Shown here piece by piece: positions 20,329 to 23,175 of a DNA stretch of 23,175 nt. Source of the stretch: a virus; IMG/VR virus record IMGVR_UViG_3300009285_000420, positions 1 to 23,175 of that record; one strand, given 5' to 3'. The notes below the pieces were generated by a model that saw nothing but the letters and a program-made list of their open reading frames with translations, was not told the origin of the DNA and did not search any database. How positions within the stretch are numbered: the stretch's first letter is position 1; the number at the start of each line of letters is the position of its first letter. The position numbers and the translations under genes were made by a program.

Positions 20329-20372
20329 AGAACGATTATACCACACGCCTACGGGCAGAAAGTAGTTTGTAA
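20289..20372 (+). CDS. Possible basic leader peptide, 27 aa
   Basis: ATG 20289 to TAA 20372, overlapping the chaperone ATG by one base (TAATG). AAAGGG (20278-20283) lies six bases upstream. The peptide is very basic at the start (MRNKKKQNRKH). It could couple translation to the chaperone gene, whose own ribosome binding site is poor. The evidence is only the overlap and the binding site. Confidence 0.3.
   Translation: MRNKKKQNRKHLDKNDYTTRLRAESSL
20335..20343 (-). promoter_or_regulatory. Extended -10 promoter for the HNH gene (minus strand)
   Basis: The minus strand reads TGGTATAAT from 20343 to 20335, an extended -10 box. Transcription would begin near 20328, giving a leader of about 110 bases before the HNH ATG at 20217. 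No good -35 box is seen. Confidence 0.4.
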
Positions 20373-20752
20373 TGTCTGAGGATATACACATTAAGTTTTT
20401 GTTCGACGCAAAAACAATAGGGAAGCGCCTGAAGTGGAAAGATGTAAAAAAGGTGCAAAAATTCAGGCGCTTGAAAGAACAAGGCGAAGGTATTACCGAC
20501 GAGTTTCTGGAACAAATCCAGATTCTATCCTGCCGCTTCATGGCTGACGAAAATAATCAGTACATTCCGCAAGACGAAGCGTATGAAATATTTGATGAAT
20601 TGAGTCGGGATGAAGCGACGGATGCTATCAACAAATTTAGCGAAGCACTTGTGGAATCTACCATCCCAAACGCGAAAGGGGGTCAATTGAACTCTACTTC
20701 AGAAGTCGATTCCCTGACCCCGCAGACCTCCCCGGATGGTTCGACGTTGTAG
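20372..20752 (+). CDS. Tail assembly chaperone, short form (gpG-like)
   Basis: A 126-residue, charged, mostly helical protein between the major tail protein and the tape measure, the place of the lambda G / GT chaperones. Residues 1-40 are basic, 45-95 are helical with acidic patches (DELSRDEATDAINKFSEAL), and the C-terminus from about residue 100 is Ser/Thr-rich and disordered-looking. That fits a tail read only when no frameshift occurs. The ribosome binding site is weak, and coupling to the small upstream frame (TAATG) is possible. Confidence 0.7.
   Translation: MSEDIHIKFLFDAKTIGKRLKWKDVKKVQKFRRLKEQGEGITDEFLEQIQILSCRFMADENNQYIPQDEAYEIFDELSRDEATDAINKFSEALVESTIPNAKGGQLNSTSEVDSLTPQTSPDGSTL
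20665..20671 (+). other. -1 ribosomal frameshift site CCCAAAC
   Basis: A canonical slippery heptamer in the correct phase, C CCA AAC, with CCA and AAC being zero-frame codons of the chaperone gene. Slipping back one base joins the frame to the one that is open from 20641 to 20916. Confidence 0.7.
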
Positions 20753-20916
20753 TGTTGGCGTTCGCTTTGCATCAATTACCCTGGAAAATCACAGGCGAAA
20801 AACCGTCGCGCTGGCGGCGGTATGTATGGCAATTAAGGCTCACTTTATATATCAATGAATTGAATGCGAAGATAGAACGGGAACGAACGCAGGTAAACCA
20901 GCATTTTCAGGAGTGA
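20671..20916 (+). CDS. Tail assembly chaperone extension (gpT-like), made by -1 frameshift
   Basis: A frame open from 20641 to TGA 20916 without a good start codon or ribosome binding site. It is entered by the -1 slip at 20665-20671. The extension is 81 residues, giving a fused protein of about 181. It has FPDPADLPGWFDVVVLAFA, then LPWKITGEKPSRWRRYVWQL and a charged helix at the end. The conserved-looking Trp/Arg-rich core marks it as real coding sequence. In lambda the fused form recruits tail tube subunits to the tape measure. The 3' end carries the CAGGAG (20908-20913) used by the tape measure gene. Confidence 0.68.
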   Translation, partial: RERGSIELYFRSRFPDPADLPGWFDVVVLAFALHQLPWKITGEKPSRWRRYVWQLRLTLYINELNAKIERERTQVNQHFQE

Positions 20917-20919
20917 TAC

Positions 20920-22917
20920 GTGGCGATTGTTGAAATCGTTATACAAGGCAAAGATGAAACGTCGGGGATGTTTGGGAACATCGGCGGCGCTCTTTCCAAT
21001 CTTGGTAATATCGTCACTGGTATCAAGGCCGGTTTCGATTTGCTTGCCGGTGCATTTAATAATATCGTTGAGTTCGGCAATCAATTTGTGGTATCAGCCA
21101 GCGAGAGCGAGCAGGCTATCGCACGACTGGAAGGTATCTTGAGAGCGACAGAGGGAGCGGCTGGATTGACATCCGAGCAATTACAAAGTATGGCGGGTTC
21201 GCTCCAGGGGATAACGCGTTTCTCCGATGAGACTATCCTAGCTGGAGCGTCCCTGCTTTTGACGTTTCGCAATATCAGCGGGGAAACTTTTGAGCGAACC
21301 GTCCCGGCGATGCTCGACATGGCGGAGATATTCGGGAGCGTCGATTCCGCCGCCATGCAATTAGGCAAGGCCTTGAATGATCCCTTGAATATGCTCGGCT
21401 CACTGACGCGTGCGGGCGTCACCTTCACTGACGCTCAAAAGGAAATGATAAAGAATTTCGTGGAAACGGGTAACGTGGCCGCCGCGCAAAATATCATCCT
21501 GACAGAAGTGGAACAGCAGGTCGGCGGATTGGCTGAGGCAATGGGACAGACATTCGCGGGCCAAGTGGAGATTGCCAAAAATAAACTGGATGAAATGAAG
21601 GAAATAATAGGAGGGCCTGTCCTGGCTGTGCTTGGTGATTTGCTTACGAAGTTAATGGAATTTGCCGATACCAACCCTGTTATTCAAGGAGTAATTGGCT
21701 TCTTTGAAAGATTCAATGATCTATTGAGATCAGAGGGCGATATACCTTTTTTGTCCGCACTCGGCGCGGCGATGCTTGATCTTGAGAATTTATCGCCTAT
21801 ATTGCATGACATTGGATATGCCCTGATTGTCATGCAGGGCGGATTGAATTTAGGACTTGAACCGCTGGAGGCGTTCAAGAAAGGGCTGGCTGACCTGGCT
21901 ATCGTATGGGAAGGTACTCCACTTGAGGATGTTATTACAGCCATTCAGAGTTTTATAGAGACAGGAGAGACGGAAGGCTGGGGAACGGCAATTCACAATC
22001 TATTTTCTGAGATTTGGACTAATCTTGATGTGCCTACCAAGATACAAGAATTAGTTGACACGCTCACTACTGCTATTGCAGGGGCGAATTGGGCGGGAGT
22101 TATTGATACTCTTGCTGATGTGGTCGCTGAGGTAATACGACTTACTTTTGCGGGATTGGATATTATTGTCAATCAGGTCGACTGGGGGCCAATGGGTATT
22201 GCTTTGAAAAACGCAATCAGCGAAGCATGGCAGGGCGCGATGGAGGGAGTGGATGTTGGGTATACATTACAAACATATTTGGTTGACCCAATCATGGATA
22301 AACTTGTTGAGGCCTGGGTTGGCATTGTAGATTTCATAGTCGGCAAAGATGCCTGGATACAAATCGGGCAGGCCATCAAAGATGGCTGGCAAAAAGTAGT
22401 GGATTTCGACTGGTCATGGGATGCCAACGCGTGGGTACATGAGAAAATCATTGACCCTATAAAGAAATGGCTCGGCATTTCCAGTCGATCGACTGTGTTC
22501 ATGGAGATCGGCAAAGATATCGTCCAGGGTCTATGGGATGGAATGGCCTTTATGTGGAATGGTTTCGTGGATTGGGTGGGGGAGAAGATAGGCGCACTGC
22601 TCAGTGCTCTTACACTCCAAAATATATGGCAAGTCATCACGACTGATTTGACGCTGGCCGAATTACTCCAGGGCGCATATACCGGCACTTCTACAGGTTC
22701 CGGTAGTCCAGGTGGTTGGGGAGGGTATGTAGGCGGCATGACGGGCAGCGGGACTGGCAGTACCGGCGGTGGTACAGGCGGCGGAACGGGAACGGTTGTC
22801 AATCAATACTTCGCGGGCGCGACGATCAATGTCGGTTCGTGGAGTGAAATCGCCTATGACTGCATTTATCCCAACCCGTTCATCGCAGCGACCAGCGGGC
22901 AGTTAGGCGGAGTATGA
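20920..22917 (+). CDS. Tail tape measure protein
   Basis: A 665-residue protein starting at GTG 20920 with CAGGAG six bases upstream. Residues 1-60 are a Gly/Ile/Val-rich, DETSGMFGNIGGALSNL-type start common to tape measures. Residues 60-260 are long helices with MLGSLTRAGVTFTDAQ, a typical tape measure segment. The middle has hydrophobic helices, and the C-terminal part (WQKVVDFDW, IGKDIVQGLWDGM, about 490-550) is typical too. A Gly/Ser/Thr-rich linker (about 590-625) precedes the short end. At about 0.15 nm per residue the tail would be near 100 nm. The stop overlaps the next ATG (ATGA). Confidence 0.85.
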   Translation: MAIVEIVIQGKDETSGMFGNIGGALSNLGNIVTGIKAGFDLLAGAFNNIVEFGNQFVVSASESEQAIARLEGILRATEGAAGLTSEQLQSMAGSLQGITRFSDETILAGASLLLTFRNISGETFERTVPAMLDMAEIFGSVDSAAMQLGKALNDPLNMLGSLTRAGVTFTDAQKEMIKNFVETGNVAAAQNIILTEVEQQVGGLAEAMGQTFAGQVEIAKNKLDEMKEIIGGPVLAVLGDLLTKLMEFADTNPVIQGVIGFFERFNDLLRSEGDIPFLSALGAAMLDLENLSPILHDIGYALIVMQGGLNLGLEPLEAFKKGLADLAIVWEGTPLEDVITAIQSFIETGETEGWGTAIHNLFSEIWTNLDVPTKIQELVDTLTTAIAGANWAGVIDTLADVVAEVIRLTFAGLDIIVNQVDWGPMGIALKNAISEAWQGAMEGVDVGYTLQTYLVDPIMDKLVEAWVGIVDFIVGKDAWIQIGQAIKDGWQKVVDFDWSWDANAWVHEKIIDPIKKWLGISSRSTVFMEIGKDIVQGLWDGMAFMWNGFVDWVGEKIGALLSALTLQNIWQVITTDLTLAELLQGAYTGTSTGSGSPGGWGGYVGGMTGSGTGSTGGGTGGGTGTVVNQYFAGATINVGSWSEIAYDCIYPNPFIAATSGQLGGV

Positions 22918-23175
22918 ATCTTCTTTTGCTGACATGGAACGGGATTAGCATCAATAACGGCTCGCCGTTCTATTCCGATTTCCCGCCCGGCTCGAAAGTG
23001 AATATACATGGTAATGTTGTTACCGTTCCGCGTGCGGATAACTACCCGTATGTTGCGGGAATAGTGGCAGACCCACAATCTCTTATAATCCGAGTGCGGA
23101 TTGCGGCGGGGCAGGACATTGACACAAACCGGGAATTACTCAAGCAGTATTTCAACTTTGAGGATAACACCCGCC
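22914..23175 (+). CDS. Distal tail-like protein (3' partial)
   Basis: The frame from ATG 22914, overlapping the tape measure stop by four bases, is open to the window end (87 codons). It begins MNLLLLTWNGISINNGSPF and continues with strand-rich sequence (KVNIHGNVVTVPR, IIRVRIAAG). The place after the tape measure and the N-terminal pattern suit a distal tail or baseplate hub protein. The C-terminal part is not visible. Confidence 0.5.
   Translation, partial: MNLLLLTWNGISINNGSPFYSDFPPGSKVNIHGNVVTVPRADNYPYVAGIVADPQSLIIRVRIAAGQDIDTNRELLKQYFNFEDNTR

Noticed and set aside
20218-20371. HNH-associated structured RNA of the IscB/HEARO type, or a group I intron
   Set aside because: The HNH protein is only 93 residues with no RuvC-like part, no intron core is seen and the flanking genes are not interrupted.
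20672-20683. AAAGGGGG run as the frameshift site of the tail chaperone
   Set aside because: In zero frame it does not fit X-XXY-YYZ well; CCCAAAC just upstream fits exactly and is in the correct phase.
22173-22802. Minus-strand frame of 209 codons across the tape measure gene
   Set aside because: Low-complexity Pro/Val start made by the Gly-rich linker on the other strand; no ribosome binding site and no family pattern. It is a shadow of the tape measure gene.
1-23175. CRISPR array, integrase, insertion sequence or true tRNA gene
   Set aside because: No regularly spaced repeats, recombinase motifs, terminal repeats of a transposon or complete cloverleaf were seen by eye on either strand.

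Overview
This window reads as part of a tailed (siphovirus-type) phage or prophage genome from an uncultivated bacterium's virus. Nearly all genes are on the + strand, tightly packed with 1-8 base overlaps, and follow the HK97-like virion order: portal, head fibre, minor head protein, protease/major capsid protein, decoration-like protein, head-tail connector, neck and tail-completion proteins, major tail protein, tail-assembly chaperones, tape measure, distal tail protein. No integrase, repressor, terminase, tRNA gene or CRISPR array is seen, so lysogeny cannot be judged. The host cannot be named from the sequence. Start sites with AGGAG-type ribosome binding sites and TATAAT -10 boxes show only that it is bacterial.

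Layout. 1-5077: portal C-terminus fused to a 2H phosphoesterase, a fibre-like protein, three small proteins and a minor head protein. 5078-12712: a cargo block of about 7.6 kb inside the head module. It starts at a TATAAT box and ends at a strong intrinsic terminator. It encodes an SDR oxidoreductase, a radical SAM/SPASM enzyme, a sugar C-methyltransferase-like protein, a ThDP (thiamine diphosphate) enzyme split over two genes, two tiny membrane proteins, a CDP-4-keto-6-deoxyglucose 3-dehydrase homologue (E1/RfbH family, with its iron-sulfur cysteines and His intact), a short NAD-dependent sugar epimerase/reductase and small unknown proteins. 12736-15251: a prohead protease-major capsid protein fusion and a decoration-like protein. 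15303-16672: a second insertion, a GT-A glycosyltransferase-like gene and a DNA methyltransferase. 16669-18951: connector and neck genes. 18951-23175: tail genes, interrupted by a minus-strand HNH endonuclease at 19936-20217.

How it may work together (inference). The E1-type 3-dehydrase, the acetolactate-synthase-like ThDP enzyme and the epimerase/reductase are the three activities known for branched 3,6-dideoxyhexoses of the yersiniose type: E1, YerE-like C2 transfer, YerF-like reduction. The phage may therefore remodel a host nucleotide sugar into an unusual branched deoxysugar, to alter the host surface polysaccharide or to glycosylate the virion. The nucleotidyltransferase, 4,6-dehydratase and E1 reductase are absent here and would have to come from the host or from elsewhere in the genome.

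Other points of note: the portal-2H fusion, the protease-capsid fusion with an internal in-frame ribosome binding site, a canonical CCCAAAC -1 frameshift site for the tail chaperone, a hairpin that buries the ribosome binding site of the 3-dehydrase, and a promoter-to-terminator unit of about 130 bases that could make a small RNA just upstream of the capsid gene.
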